A model generated the notes under the pieces. The model ran no database searches. It was not told the DNA's origin and worked only from the letters and a program-made list of their open reading frames with translations. The translations under genes were made by a program, and so were the position numbers. Shown piece after piece: positions 6,918-16,123 of a DNA stretch of 25,086 bases. Positions within the stretch are counted from its first letter, which is position 1, and each line of letters starts with the position of its first letter. The stretch spans positions 330 through 25,415 of the forward strand of contig DDEJ01000080.1 in the NCBI GenBank assembly GCA_002336405.1, in the 5' to 3' direction. The DNA comes from Rhodobacteraceae bacterium UBA1957. GTDB taxonomy: Bacteria > Pseudomonadota > Alphaproteobacteria > Rhodobacterales > Rhodobacteraceae.

Positions 6918-9736
6918 TGGCTGACCTTCCAAGTAAGTTCTGCTGGCCCAACGCCCACGGGCGATTTGATCGCATCGAAGGCGGGCTGGCTTTCATTGGC
7001 TGTCTCGGCTTTGGCGATTTTGACCCGCAGGTCAAACCACGCAGCCTGGCCGGTGATCGGGTCCGAATTGGCCCATCTCAGGCCATCACCTTTCGGGGGC
7101 AGCAACTCATGGATCAGGTGATTGAGCAAAAAGCCTTTTGTGGCCTCAGAGCTTTCCTCACCCAGCGCCCATGCGCCTTTGCGTTTGCCAATCGCGTTCC
7201 ACGTCCAGACGGTGTTTTCATTCAGTGCCGCCATATGCGCCACTGGCACAGTGATTGATCCATGCACCGAACTGACGGTTGCCCAATCGCCGTCTGTCAG
7301 ATCATGCTGCGTCATCAGTTTGGTCGGCAGATACAGGGGGTTATGGCCGTGGATTTGCCGCAGCCAAGCGTTTTGGCTGCCCCACGAATGATACATCGCC
7401 ATCGGCCGCTGGGTCAGGGCATGGATGGGATATTCTTCGGGGTCCACATGGCTGTCTTCAAACGGGGCATACCAGATTGGCAGTGGATCGAGTGTGGTTT
7501 TTATCTGTTCTCTGAGATGATCCGGCGGCTGCCGGTCGCCATGGCCTTCGGCGGCCAATTGAAAGCGGCGCATCGGCTCGACATAGAGCTGAAACAGATA
7601 GGGCTGGGGGCTGTCATACAGGCCCATCTTGACCGCCCAGTCCTGATATTTAGTGTTCCAAGGTTTATAGTAATGCGCCCCGTCTGGTATGTGTTCGACA
7701 AAAAAGCCGCCGTTTTCGATATAGCGGTTCAATTGGTCCTTGTTGACTTCACCGCGGCCAATATCTGAGCCGTCACCCCGAAATCCGGCAAGTGGGCCGA
7801 TGCCGGGTTTGCGGATGTGGTTGACGATATAGTCGGCATAATCCGCATATTTCTGGCTGCCATCTTCATTGGTAAAGCCCGGCAAGCTGAGCCGGGCACC
7901 CAGTTCACACAGTACTGATTGGAAGCCGCGCACATTGCGGTCGGGCTCGATCACCGGCCAGCGAATGGCGTCGGCGGCGGCATCCGCTTCGCAGATTGGC
8001 CGGTCCAGAAGGCTGATACAATCATGACGTTCCAGATAGGTGGTGTCGGGCAGGATAAGATCGGCATAGGCGACCATTTCCGACGAATAAGCATCCGAAT
8101 AAATGATGTTGGGGATCACATAGTCGCCGTTTTCATCTGTATCTGTCAGCATCTCAATCACACCGCTGGTGTTCATCGAGCTGTTCCACGACATATTAGC
8201 CATATACATAAACAATGTGTCTATCTTATAGGGGTCGCCGGCATGGGCGTTCGAGATCACCATATGCATCAGCCCATGGGCTGACATCGGGTTTTCCCAT
8301 GTGAAGGCCTTGTCGATCCGCGCTGGCGATCCATCGGCTTTCAGTGCCAGATCATCGGGTCCGTGGACAAATCCTAGGTGCGGGCCGTTCAGCGGCGCGC
8401 CGGGGGTTACTTTGCAATGCGGCTTGGGGTGTATTTCCGGGGGTTTGGGATAGGGCGGTTTAAAGCGGAATCCGCCAGGTACTTCGACGGTGCCGAGAAT
8501 GATTTGCAAGACATGCAAGGCCCGGCAGGTCTGAAAGCCGTTGGAATGGGCGGAAATACCACGCATGGCGTGAAAACTGACTGGGCGGCCAATCATTTTA
8601 TCATGGGTTTCTCCGCGGAAATCAGTCCATTCCTGGTCTAACTCGATGGCCTCGTCAAAAGCAACGCGGGCGATTTCCGCCGCAATCCGACGAATTTTAT
8701 CTGCCGCGATCCCGACCCTTTCTGTGACCGCATCGGCTGAATAGCTTGGATCGAGATAGCGCTCGACCATCAGATGAAACACGGGCCGGTGTGTCACGCC
8801 GCCGTGGCGATAGGTGGCCGATAGGTCGGGTCGCACTCCGGGCCGGTCAAATGGGGCCAGTTTTCCAGTCACGCTATCGACAACCAACTGTTTGCCGTCG
8901 GCGTCGCGCATCAACAGGCCGTGCTCGGGGGATTTGGGGTCGCTATTGATCAAAACCGGTGCATTTGTATAGCGGGCCAGATAGTCGAGGTCCATTTTGC
9001 CAGCGCGCATCAATTCATGCACGAGGGCGAGGATGAACAAGCCATCGGTTCCCGGGGTGATGCCGACCCATTCATCTGCAATTGCGTTATAGCCCGACCG
9101 GATCGGATTGACGCCGATGACTTTGGCGCCTCGGGCTTTTATCTTGCCCAGCCCCATTTTGATCGGGTTGCTGTCATGGTCTTCGGCCACACCGAACAAC
9201 ATGAACAATTTGGTGTGGTCCCAGTCGGGTTGGCCAAATTCCCAAAATGCGCCCCCCATGGTATAAATGCCAGCGGCAGCCATATTCACCGAACAGAATC
9301 CGCCATGCGCGGCATAATTGGGCGTACCAAAATTCTGTGCCCAAAAGCTAGTGAAGGATTGTGACTGATCGCGTCCGGTGAAAAATGCGAGTTTTTCAGG
9401 GTTGTTCTTGCGGATCGGCTCCAACAAATTGGTGGCCATACTTAGGGCTTCGTCCCAGCTGATTTCCTCAAATTCACCAGAGCCCCTTGGGCCGACACGT
9501 TTCAAGGGCGTCTGTAGGCGCGACGGGGCATTGACCTGCATAATACCGGCGCTGCCCTTGGCGCATAGGACACCCTTGTTGACCGGATGGTCACGGTTGC
9601 CTTCGATATAGGCGACCTTGCCCTGTTTTAAATGCACGTTAATTCCGCAGCGGCAGGCGCACATGTAACACGTGGTCTTGCGGATTTCATCCGAGACCTC
9701 TGGTGAGGTATTCAATATAGGTTGCTCGAAGCTCAT
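6914..9736 (-). CDS. soeA: Molybdopterin catalytic subunit of cytoplasmic sulfite dehydrogenase (SoeA-like)
   Basis: Catalytic subunit of the complex iron-sulfur molybdoenzyme family, 940 residues. An N-terminal 4Fe-4S motif is complete (C23-x2-C26-x3-C30-x27-C58), followed by the molybdopterin oxidoreductase domain and a C-terminal dinucleotide-binding domain near residues 770-900. No twin-arginine signal is present, so the enzyme should stay in the cytoplasm. That is characteristic of SoeABC (sulfite to sulfate, electrons to quinone) and not of periplasmic SorAB or DMSO reductases. AAAGGA six bases before the ATG supports the start. It follows the TauZ-like exporter gene by 26 bases. The function rests on context: xsc releases sulfite in the same cytoplasm. 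Polysulfide or thiosulfate reductase-like activity is the main alternative. Confidence 0.85.
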   Translation of the reverse strand: MSFEQPILNTSPEVSDEIRKTTCYMCACRCGINVHLKQGKVAYIEGNRDHPVNKGVLCAKGSAGIMQVNAPSRLQTPLKRVGPRGSGEFEEISWDEALSMATNLLEPIRKNNPEKLAFFTGRDQSQSFTSFWAQNFGTPNYAAHGGFCSVNMAAAGIYTMGGAFWEFGQPDWDHTKLFMLFGVAEDHDSNPIKMGLGKIKARGAKVIGVNPIRSGYNAIADEWVGITPGTDGLFILALVHELMRAGKMDLDYLARYTNAPVLINSDPKSPEHGLLMRDADGKQLVVDSVTGKLAPFDRPGVRPDLSATYRHGGVTHRPVFHLMVERYLDPSYSADAVTERVGIAADKIRRIAAEIARVAFDEAIELDQEWTDFRGETHDKMIGRPVSFHAMRGISAHSNGFQTCRALHVLQIILGTVEVPGGFRFKPPYPKPPEIHPKPHCKVTPGAPLNGPHLGFVHGPDDLALKADGSPARIDKAFTWENPMSAHGLMHMVISNAHAGDPYKIDTLFMYMANMSWNSSMNTSGVIEMLTDTDENGDYVIPNIIYSDAYSSEMVAYADLILPDTTYLERHDCISLLDRPICEADAAADAIRWPVIEPDRNVRGFQSVLCELGARLSLPGFTNEDGSQKYADYADYIVNHIRKPGIGPLAGFRGDGSDIGRGEVNKDQLNRYIENGGFFVEHIPDGAHYYKPWNTKYQDWAVKMGLYDSPQPYLFQLYVEPMRRFQLAAEGHGDRQPPDHLREQIKTTLDPLPIWYAPFEDSHVDPEEYPIHALTQRPMAMYHSWGSQNAWLRQIHGHNPLYLPTKLMTQHDLTDGDWATVSSVHGSITVPVAHMAALNENTVWTWNAIGKRKGAWALGEESSEATKGFLLNHLIHELLPPKGDGLRWANSDPITGQAAWFDLRVKIAKAETANESQPAFDAIKSPVGVGPAELTWKVSQ

Positions 9737-9762
9737 CTGGCGTCCTTTATGGATGGTTTATG

Positions 9763-10800
9763 TCATGGCAAAGCAGCAATCCCAATCAGGACAAAGCTTG
9801 CGATAAAAAGTGTCTCGGTGAATAAAAGTGCGATTGCTGGGCCACCAACGGCCAACACGTGCTTGAGATTTGTTTTCATGCCCACCGCTGCGATTGCGGT
9901 CAGCAGCAGCCACCGCGAGGCCTCGCTTAGAAAGATGGCGACTTGGGCCGGGATCAGGTGCAGTGAATTCAACGTTGCAAGCCCAAGAAAAAACACCACA
10001 AAGGTTGGCAGCAACGGCGGTTTTTTTCCGTCTTCGGGTGGCTGGGCGAAGCTGCGGATGATAACCGAGGCAACCAAAACGACCGGTGCCAACAGCGCCA
10101 CCCGGATCAATTTCACCAAAGTGGCGGTGTCACCAGTTGCCTCAGAGATTGAAAATCCGGCTCCAACCACCTGTGCGACATCGTGGATCGTGCCCCCCAG
10201 AAATACGCCGCCACCGGTTTCGCCAATGTCGAGTGTATTGACCACAACCGGATAGGCCACCATGGCCATCGTCGACAACACCGTGACGCCCAATACGGTA
10301 AAGATCAGGCGCTGTTCGCTGCGGTCATCTTTTGGCAATATCGCGCTGATGGCCATTGCCGCTGAGGCACCGCAGATCGCCACTGCGCTGGCAGTGAGCA
10401 AGCCAAACCGCCAGCCGTGGCCAAAGAAACGCGCCACCCCAAGTCCGAATGCAATTGTGGCCAAAACACCAACCACCACCAGCGCAATCAATTGCGGGCC
10501 CAATCCGATAATCAGGTCGGCGCTGATCCTTACACCCAAAAGTGCCACCCCAACCCGCAACAGCGTTTTGCTGGTAAAGCTGATACCAGCGACGGTTTTA
10601 CCCTCCTCACCGAGAAAGCTGACCGCCATGCCCAACAACAGTGCCAGCAACATAACCGGGGTGCTGTAGTGGTCTGCGAGAAACTGCGCTGTGGTTGCGA
10701 CGATCATTGACACAATCACCCCCGGAAACACGCTATATAGGCGGTTTTTGAGTTTTGAAATCCGAAGGGAAACGGCAAAGGGTATGCTTGCAAGAGCCAT
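9763..10800 (-). CDS. tauZ: YeiH/UPF0324 family membrane protein, probable sulfate (or sulfite) exporter TauZ
   Basis: A 345-residue integral membrane protein with about ten hydrophobic helices. It shows family landmarks such as LLRVGVALLGVRIS, SAVAICGASAAMA, FLGGTIHDVAQVVGAG and the C-terminal AAVGMKTNL. Members found beside xsc in taurine degraders are called TauZ and proposed to export the sulfate formed from taurine. That role is inferred from neighbourhood in the literature, not proven here. The ATG at 10798-10800 has only a distant AGGA, so the start is uncertain by some codons. It sits 86 bases after citrate synthase and 26 bases before soeA, consistent with one transcript. Confidence 0.8.
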   Translation of the reverse strand: MALASIPFAVSLRISKLKNRLYSVFPGVIVSMIVATTAQFLADHYSTPVMLLALLLGMAVSFLGEEGKTVAGISFTSKTLLRVGVALLGVRISADLIIGLGPQLIALVVVGVLATIAFGLGVARFFGHGWRFGLLTASAVAICGASAAMAISAILPKDDRSEQRLIFTVLGVTVLSTMAMVAYPVVVNTLDIGETGGGVFLGGTIHDVAQVVGAGFSISEATGDTATLVKLIRVALLAPVVLVASVIIRSFAQPPEDGKKPPLLPTFVVFFLGLATLNSLHLIPAQVAIFLSEASRWLLLTAIAAVGMKTNLKHVLAVGGPAIALLFTETLFIASFVLIGIAALP

Positions 10801-10886
10801 GGCTTTTTACTGTCCTGTGTTGAACTCATGGGTTGCATGAACTTTCTTTTTGCGAAGAGAATAAAGCTGCCAAGTATGATGGGATA

Positions 10887-12020
10887 TTAGCGCATTTTCA
10901 GGGTTTTGAAAGGCCGCATTTCCGGGCCATTATAAAGTGTCAGGGGTCGTATCAAAATATTACCGCGCTGCTGTTCGAGACATTGTATGATCCAACCGGG
11001 CATGCGCCCAATGGCAAAGATCGGGACGTAGAGATCCATTGGAATACCGTGCAGTTGATAGACCACACCAGAATAAAAGTCGACGTTCACATTCAGGCCG
11101 TGGCGCGCATAGGGTTTCATCGCATCGACGACGCCTTGCAGTATCTCATACCATTCCGGTGCGCCCATTTCTTGGCCCAGTTTGCGCACGCCCTCGCGCA
11201 TGTGGCGGGCACGGGGGTCTTCGGCACGGTAGACCCGGTGACCAAATCCCGTCACCGGTTCGCGCGCCGCCCGCTTGGCTTTGACATAATCAGCCGCTTT
11301 GTCCGGTGTGCCGATTTCCATTACCATTTTCATCACATCTTCAGCAGCCCCGCCATGGGCTGGTCCGGCCAGTGTGGCCAATGCGGTGACAACGGCGCCG
11401 TGCAGATTGGCCTCAGTGCCGATCGTCACCCGTGCGGCAAAACTTGACGCGTTGGACCCGTGTTCGGCATGCAAGATGAAATCGACATCTGCCAGCCGCG
11501 CCGCATCCGCCGAGGGGACTTCGCCTTTTAGCATCCACAGCCAGTTGGCCGCATGCGATAAATTGGGATCCGGTGACACCAGTGTGCGCCCGTTGCGCAG
11601 CGTCTCATGGGCCGCGATGATCATTGGCAGCTGACTGGTCAGGCGTATGCCGTTTTCAATAAATGCCTCTTCTCCGAGTTGCAGACTTTGTGGCTCAAGC
11701 GCCGCTAGTGCCGATGTTGCTGTGCGCAAAACATCCATAGGATGTCCGGATTTTGTTGCCTCGATAATCTGATAAATTTCTTGTGGCAGGTGCCTTGCAG
11801 CTTTTAAACGTGCATCAAAATCAGACAGCTCTTCGGTGTTCGGCAACTCGCCAAAAATCAGCAGATAGGCGACTTCCTCGAATGTTGATTTTGTTGCCAG
11901 ATCGTGGATTGAATACCCACGGTAACTTAATTCACCCTTGGTACCATCGATATGGCTGACACCTGAGCGTTCGAAATAGATGCCTTTTAGGCCACGGTTT
12001 ATCTTGACGTTTTCGGTCAT
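10887..12020 (-). CDS. Citrate synthase (short type II-like; 2-methylcitrate synthase possible)
   Basis: Condenses acetyl-CoA with oxaloacetate to citrate. The 377-residue length is that of the short citrate/2-methylcitrate synthases rather than the 430-residue hexameric proteobacterial form. The catalytic set is visible: His222 in GPAHGG, His261 in GFGHRVY, and Asp314 in VNVDFYSG; HAEHGSNAS (184-192) is also typical. AGGAG six bases before the ATG supports the start. It heads the string citrate synthase-tauZ-soeABC and diverges from pta, 33 bp away. The position suggests a paralogue that pulls the acetyl-CoA made from taurine into the TCA cycle. A propionyl-CoA-using methylcitrate synthase cannot be excluded from sequence, but no other prp genes are nearby. 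Confidence 0.88.
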   Translation of the reverse strand: MTENVKINRGLKGIYFERSGVSHIDGTKGELSYRGYSIHDLATKSTFEEVAYLLIFGELPNTEELSDFDARLKAARHLPQEIYQIIEATKSGHPMDVLRTATSALAALEPQSLQLGEEAFIENGIRLTSQLPMIIAAHETLRNGRTLVSPDPNLSHAANWLWMLKGEVPSADAARLADVDFILHAEHGSNASSFAARVTIGTEANLHGAVVTALATLAGPAHGGAAEDVMKMVMEIGTPDKAADYVKAKRAAREPVTGFGHRVYRAEDPRARHMREGVRKLGQEMGAPEWYEILQGVVDAMKPYARHGLNVNVDFYSGVVYQLHGIPMDLYVPIFAIGRMPGWIIQCLEQQRGNILIRPLTLYNGPEMRPFKTLKMR

Positions 12021-12053
12021 TACTGTCTCCTGCGACTGTACACGGAGGTATAC

Positions 12054-12920
12054 ATGTCGATTTTAGAAAAAATATACGCGCGCGCCCAAGAGCGCAACGC
12101 AAGGGTGGTGTTTCCTGAGTTGGATGATCCCCGAGTGGCCAAAGCAGCGGCCCGCTTGCAGGCGGATGGGCTGTGCCAACCGATGCCACTTACGGATATT
12201 TGCGATGACCAAATCGAGGTTCTGACAAAGGCACGAGGGATGAAAGAGGCAATTGCTAGGCGTCTGCTGGCCAAACCGTTGTATCGCGCCGCCGCAATGG
12301 TGGCGGCGGGCCAAGCCGATGCTATGGTAGCGGGGGCAGACAGTGCGACGAAGCGGGTGATCGAGGCGGCCAGCATCGCCATTGGTTTGGATCCGAAGAT
12401 CAAAACACCGTCTTCGTTTTTTCTGATGCTGTTCCCTGATGGGCGCAGTTTTATTTTTGCCGATTGTGCAGTGAATGTTGCGCCGTCGCAGGAGGAGCTG
12501 GTTGATATCGCCTGCGCAACTGCGGCGTCGGCACAGGGCTTGCTGGGCGCGCCCCGCGTTGCGCTTTTGTCGTATTCAACGGCCGATTCAGGCCAGGGAC
12601 CTTCGGTTGATCTGACGCGCGGGGCGGCCAATGCGCTGTCAGATCTGGGCATCGACAGTTTTGGTCCGATCCAGGCGGATGCGGCATTGAACCAAGCTAT
12701 TGGAGCCAAGAAAGGGGTGCAGTCTGGCGATTTCAACGTGTTGGTTTTTCCTGACTTAAACGCTGGAAATATCGGGTATAAGCTGTGCCAAGAACTGGCT
12801 TCAGCCCAAGCGTTGGGGCCTTTTTTGCAAGGCTTTCGCAAGCCGGTCTGCGATCTGAGCCGCGGTGCGTCTGTCGAGGATATTGTGGCGGCAACAGCTG
12901 TGACCGTGGCGACCGGATAA
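12054..12920 (+). CDS. pta: Phosphate acetyltransferase, short form
   Basis: Converts acetyl phosphate and CoA to acetyl-CoA and phosphate, the step after Xsc. The C-terminal half is textbook Pta: SSFFLMLFPDG, FADCAVN, LSYSTADSG, VFPDLNAGNIGYKL, and KPVCDLSRGASVEDIV. At 288 residues it is about 40 shorter than the usual 320-340-residue catalytic domain. The gap lies near residues 45-65, where a longer loop and helix usually stand before the GMxxxxA segment. GGAGG five bases before the ATG supports the start. It is the only plus-strand gene inside the taurine block. Its stop codon is separated by one base from the ackA stop codon on the other strand. Confidence 0.9.
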   Translation: MSILEKIYARAQERNARVVFPELDDPRVAKAAARLQADGLCQPMPLTDICDDQIEVLTKARGMKEAIARRLLAKPLYRAAAMVAAGQADAMVAGADSATKRVIEAASIAIGLDPKIKTPSSFFLMLFPDGRSFIFADCAVNVAPSQEELVDIACATAASAQGLLGAPRVALLSYSTADSGQGPSVDLTRGAANALSDLGIDSFGPIQADAALNQAIGAKKGVQSGDFNVLVFPDLNAGNIGYKLCQELASAQALGPFLQGFRKPVCDLSRGASVEDIVAATAVTVATG

Positions 12921-12921
12921 C

Positions 12922-14085
12922 TCATGCAGCCCCCTTGAGAATTGACAATGTGTCGGCTGCGATCATGCGCTCTTCTTGTGCCGGCACGACCCAGATTGCC
13001 ACTTTTGAGCTGTCTGCGTGCAGTCGGGCTTTGCGGCGGTGGTTGGCATCGACATCAAGGCGGACCCCGGCCCATTCCAGACCGCGCAAGATGCGGGCGC
13101 GCACACCTATGGCATTCTCGCCAATACCGCCAGTAAAGGCGATTGCATCGAGCCCTTCCATTGCTGCAATCAGCGACCCGGCGTGACGCAGGCTCCAATA
13201 GCAAAAGTGTTCAATTGCAAAGGCGCTGTCGGCCGAGGCATCCAGCATCAGATTGCGCATGTCAGATTTACCGCCCGACAGGCCAAGTAGGCCGCTTTCA
13301 TGGTTCAAGATGGCCTTGGTGCGTTCCAACCCATTGTCGGCCACCAGACGCAGGACCGCATTGGCATCAATGCCACCAGAGCGTGTTCCCATTGTCAGCC
13401 CGTCCAGTGGCGAGTATCCCATCGTGGTTGCGACCGAATAACCGTTTAAAATGGCGCACAGACTGGCACCGTTGCCAAGGTGGAACGCCAGCAGGCGCGA
13501 GGGAAGCTTCTGGTCGGACACCACGGGTAATGTCTGAGCCAAAGACGCATAACTGAGGCCATGAAACCCATAGCGGCGGATACCTTTTGTCTCGATCATG
13601 CGTGGGATGGCATAGCGGGTTGCCACGGTTGGATTGGTGGCATGAAATGAGGTGTCGAAGCTGGCATATTGCGGCACATCCGGGGCCAATTCAGACAGCA
13701 TATCAATTGCGGCTAGATTATGGGGATTGTGCAGTGGTGCCAGGGGTGTGCAATTGTTAATCTCGGCGCGCACCTCGGGGGTAAGCCGCACAGGCTGCGT
13801 TAGTTTAGCGCCGCCATGGACCACGCGGTGGCCAACGGCCGTCAGAGCCTTGAGGTCGAAGCCTCGCAATCTTAATCGTTTCAGCACGGCGCTCAGTGCG
13901 GCACGATGATCGATAAAGGGCGTGTTTTCGACATCGGTTCCGATGGTTAGTTTCGAAACCTGGCCGATACCTTCTGCAATCCCTGAAAGAGTTTGGTTGA
14001 GGTGCCCATCAAAAAGGGCGAACTTGATGGACGAGGATCCAGCGTTTAGAACCAGAATATTTTGAGTGTCTGTTTGATGCGCCAT
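12922..14085 (-). CDS. ackA: Acetate kinase
   Basis: Interconverts acetyl phosphate plus ADP with acetate plus ATP, giving an energy-yielding exit for acetyl phosphate from Xsc. The 387 residues show the N-terminal phosphate-binding NAGSSSIKF, GHRVVHGG, YGFHGLSY, HLGNGASL, MGYSPLDGLTMGTRSG, and FTGGIGEN, all signatures of the ASKHA acetate kinases. I chose the ATG at 14083-14085. The longer reading to 14154 begins with TTG and adds residues that do not fit. No good Shine-Dalgarno is seen before the ATG, so a nearby upstream GTG is possible. It follows xsc by 173 bases, which include a hairpin. Confidence 0.92.
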   Translation of the reverse strand: MAHQTDTQNILVLNAGSSSIKFALFDGHLNQTLSGIAEGIGQVSKLTIGTDVENTPFIDHRAALSAVLKRLRLRGFDLKALTAVGHRVVHGGAKLTQPVRLTPEVRAEINNCTPLAPLHNPHNLAAIDMLSELAPDVPQYASFDTSFHATNPTVATRYAIPRMIETKGIRRYGFHGLSYASLAQTLPVVSDQKLPSRLLAFHLGNGASLCAILNGYSVATTMGYSPLDGLTMGTRSGGIDANAVLRLVADNGLERTKAILNHESGLLGLSGGKSDMRNLMLDASADSAFAIEHFCYWSLRHAGSLIAAMEGLDAIAFTGGIGENAIGVRARILRGLEWAGVRLDVDANHRRKARLHADSSKVAIWVVPAQEERMIAADTLSILKGAA

Positions 14086-14165
14086 ATCACGCGTCACGCT
14101 GGCGGTGGACGCAGCTAGGCACGCAACGACCGGGCTGATGCGCCTTTTTTGCAAAAGCGAAAGGT

Positions 14166-14199
14166 ATCAGAACAGCCCGGCTTGGCTGTTCTGATTTTT
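14166..14199 (+). terminator. Strong stem-loop between ackA and xsc, with U-tract on the plus strand
   Basis: ATCAGAACAGCC (14166-14177) and GGCTGTTCTGAT (14184-14195) form a perfect 12-bp stem with a six-base loop, followed on the plus strand by TTTTT. On the minus strand, the direction of xsc and ackA, only a loose T-rich tail follows. The canonical direction therefore opposes the flanking genes and would stop antisense transcripts coming from pta. It may act weakly on the xsc transcript too. Confidence 0.75.
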
Positions 14200-14258
14200 G
14201 GCGTGTTTCTTTCATGCAGAGGGTCAAACTCGCCTCCTGTTTCGGTATTACTGCGGTC

Positions 14259-16037
14259 CTACTCGACGGTTTGCACCCGCATATCGTCTGCGCTGATGCC
14301 TGCCACTGCGACAGGGTTCTTCATTGCGTCGCGGCGGAACGGCTCGCCCAGTTCTTGGTTGATCATTGCTTCGATCAGCGTGGTCTTGCCGTGTTTCATC
14401 TGGTCTTCAACAGCCGTATGCAGCGCCGCTGTCAATTCGTCCATCGTGCGGGCTTGCACACCCTGCAGGCCGCAGGCTTGCGCGATACCAGCATAGGAGA
14501 CTTTGTCATCCAACTCGGTGCCGATGAAGTTATCCTCGTACCAAAGGGTGGAATTACGCTTTTCGGCGCCCCATTGATAATTGCGGAAGACGATCATCGT
14601 AACAGCGGGCCATTCTTCGCGGCCGATTGCGGTCAGCTCTGTCACGGCGATGCCGAACGCGCCGTCGCCTGCAAAACCGACAACCGGAACATCAGGACAA
14701 CCAATTTTTGCGCCGACAATTGATGGCAAACCATAGCCGCAGGGGCCAAATAGGCCGGGGGCCAGATATTTGCGGCCGTCTTCGAACGATGGATAGGCGT
14801 TGCCGATGGCGCAGTTGTTGCCGATATCAGAGCTGATAATCGCCTCTTTGGGTAGGGCGCTCTGGATGGCGCGCCAGGCTTTGCGTGGGCTCAGCCATTC
14901 GGGTTTGCTGGCGCGGGCGCGCTGGTTCCAGGTGGTGCCGGGATCATCGTCTTCGTGATCCATGCTGGACAATTGCTGTGCCCAGGCCGATTTGGTCTGA
15001 GCAATTGTCGCTTTGCGCTCGGCGCGGCCACTGTCACCTGCAGTATCAGATAGTTTTTCCAGCAGGGCTGATGCCACGTTTTTGGCGTCACCAATGATCC
15101 CGACGGTCACTTTCTTGGTCAGGCCGATGCGATCTGGATTGATATCAACCTGAATGATCTTGGCGTCTTTGGGCCAATAATCGATGCCGTAGCCGGGCAG
15201 GGTTGAGAACGGGTTCAGGCGGGTGCCGAGGCACAGGACGACATCGGCGTTTGAAATCAGCTCCATACCGGCTTTCGATCCGTTATATCCCAGCGGACCG
15301 GCGAACAGAGGGTGTGATCCAGGGAAGGCGTCATTGTGTTGATAACCAACACAGACTGGCGCGTCGAGGCGCTCGGCCAATTTGATGCTTTCGCTGATGC
15401 CGTTGGCCAATATCACACCTGCGCCATTCAGGATGACCGGCGATTTGGCCGACGAGAGCAGGTCGGCGGCTTTTTGCAACGCTGTGTCCCCACCCCGCGG
15501 GCGCTCGAAGGTGACCATTTCAGGCAGATCGATGTCGATCACTTGGGTCCAGTAGTCGCGTGGCATGTTGATCTGCGCTGGCGCGCTCATCCGCTTTGCG
15601 TTTAGGATTACCCGGTTTAGCACTTCTGCGACGCGGCTTGGATCGCGCACTTCTTCTTGATAGGCAACCATATCTTCAAAAAGCGCCATTTGCTCAACTT
15701 CTTGAAATCCGCCCTGGCCGATTGTCTTGTTAGCGGCCTGTGGGGTCACCAACAGCAAAGGTGTATGGTTCCAATAGGCGGTTTTTACCGGTGTGACAAA
15801 ATTCGTAATGCCGGGGCCATTTTGCGCAATCATCATGCTCATCTTGCCAGAAGCGCGGGTATAGCCATCAGCCATCATGCCGCCAGATCCTTCGTGGGCG
15901 CAGTCCCAGAAGTTGATCCCAGCTTGCGGGAATAGATCGGAAATCGGCATAAAGGCTGAGCCGATAATCCCAAAAGCATGTTCAATACCATGCATTTGGA
16001 GGGTTTTTACAAAGGCTTCTTCAGTGGTCATTTTCAT
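14259..16037 (-). CDS. xsc: Sulfoacetaldehyde acetyltransferase
   Basis: Thiamine diphosphate enzyme that converts sulfoacetaldehyde and phosphate to acetyl phosphate and sulfite, the desulfonation step. The 592 residues fit the family. The N-terminus MTTEEAFVKTLQMHGIEHAF is typical, Glu49 in HEGSGG is the cofactor-activating glutamate, and the diphosphate-binding motif runs from GDG (457-459) to Asn486, followed by YQWGAEKRN. The ATG at 16035-16037 is chosen because AGGAG stands nine bases upstream and homologues start MKMTTEE. A longer frame to 16097 has no support. A TauR-type direct repeat lies 86 bases before the start, so xsc probably has its own taurine-induced promoter besides any read-through from tauR. 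Confidence 0.96.
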   Translation of the reverse strand: MKMTTEEAFVKTLQMHGIEHAFGIIGSAFMPISDLFPQAGINFWDCAHEGSGGMMADGYTRASGKMSMMIAQNGPGITNFVTPVKTAYWNHTPLLLVTPQAANKTIGQGGFQEVEQMALFEDMVAYQEEVRDPSRVAEVLNRVILNAKRMSAPAQINMPRDYWTQVIDIDLPEMVTFERPRGGDTALQKAADLLSSAKSPVILNGAGVILANGISESIKLAERLDAPVCVGYQHNDAFPGSHPLFAGPLGYNGSKAGMELISNADVVLCLGTRLNPFSTLPGYGIDYWPKDAKIIQVDINPDRIGLTKKVTVGIIGDAKNVASALLEKLSDTAGDSGRAERKATIAQTKSAWAQQLSSMDHEDDDPGTTWNQRARASKPEWLSPRKAWRAIQSALPKEAIISSDIGNNCAIGNAYPSFEDGRKYLAPGLFGPCGYGLPSIVGAKIGCPDVPVVGFAGDGAFGIAVTELTAIGREEWPAVTMIVFRNYQWGAEKRNSTLWYEDNFIGTELDDKVSYAGIAQACGLQGVQARTMDELTAALHTAVEDQMKHGKTTLIEAMINQELGEPFRRDAMKNPVAVAGISADDMRVQTVE

Positions 16038-16123
16038 TGCTGGGTACTCCTGTACAGGCCGGCCGGGTGAGTCGGTTTGTCTCAATTCTTGCGCCAAGAT
16101 TTACGAGGTCGGATAAAACTCTG

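Noticed and set aside
5296..9736. Respiratory DMSO reductase DmsABC
   Set aside because: The catalytic subunit has no twin-arginine signal, and the genes sit beside TauZ, pta and xsc. A cytoplasmic sulfite dehydrogenase explains this better, although sequence alone does not prove the substrate.
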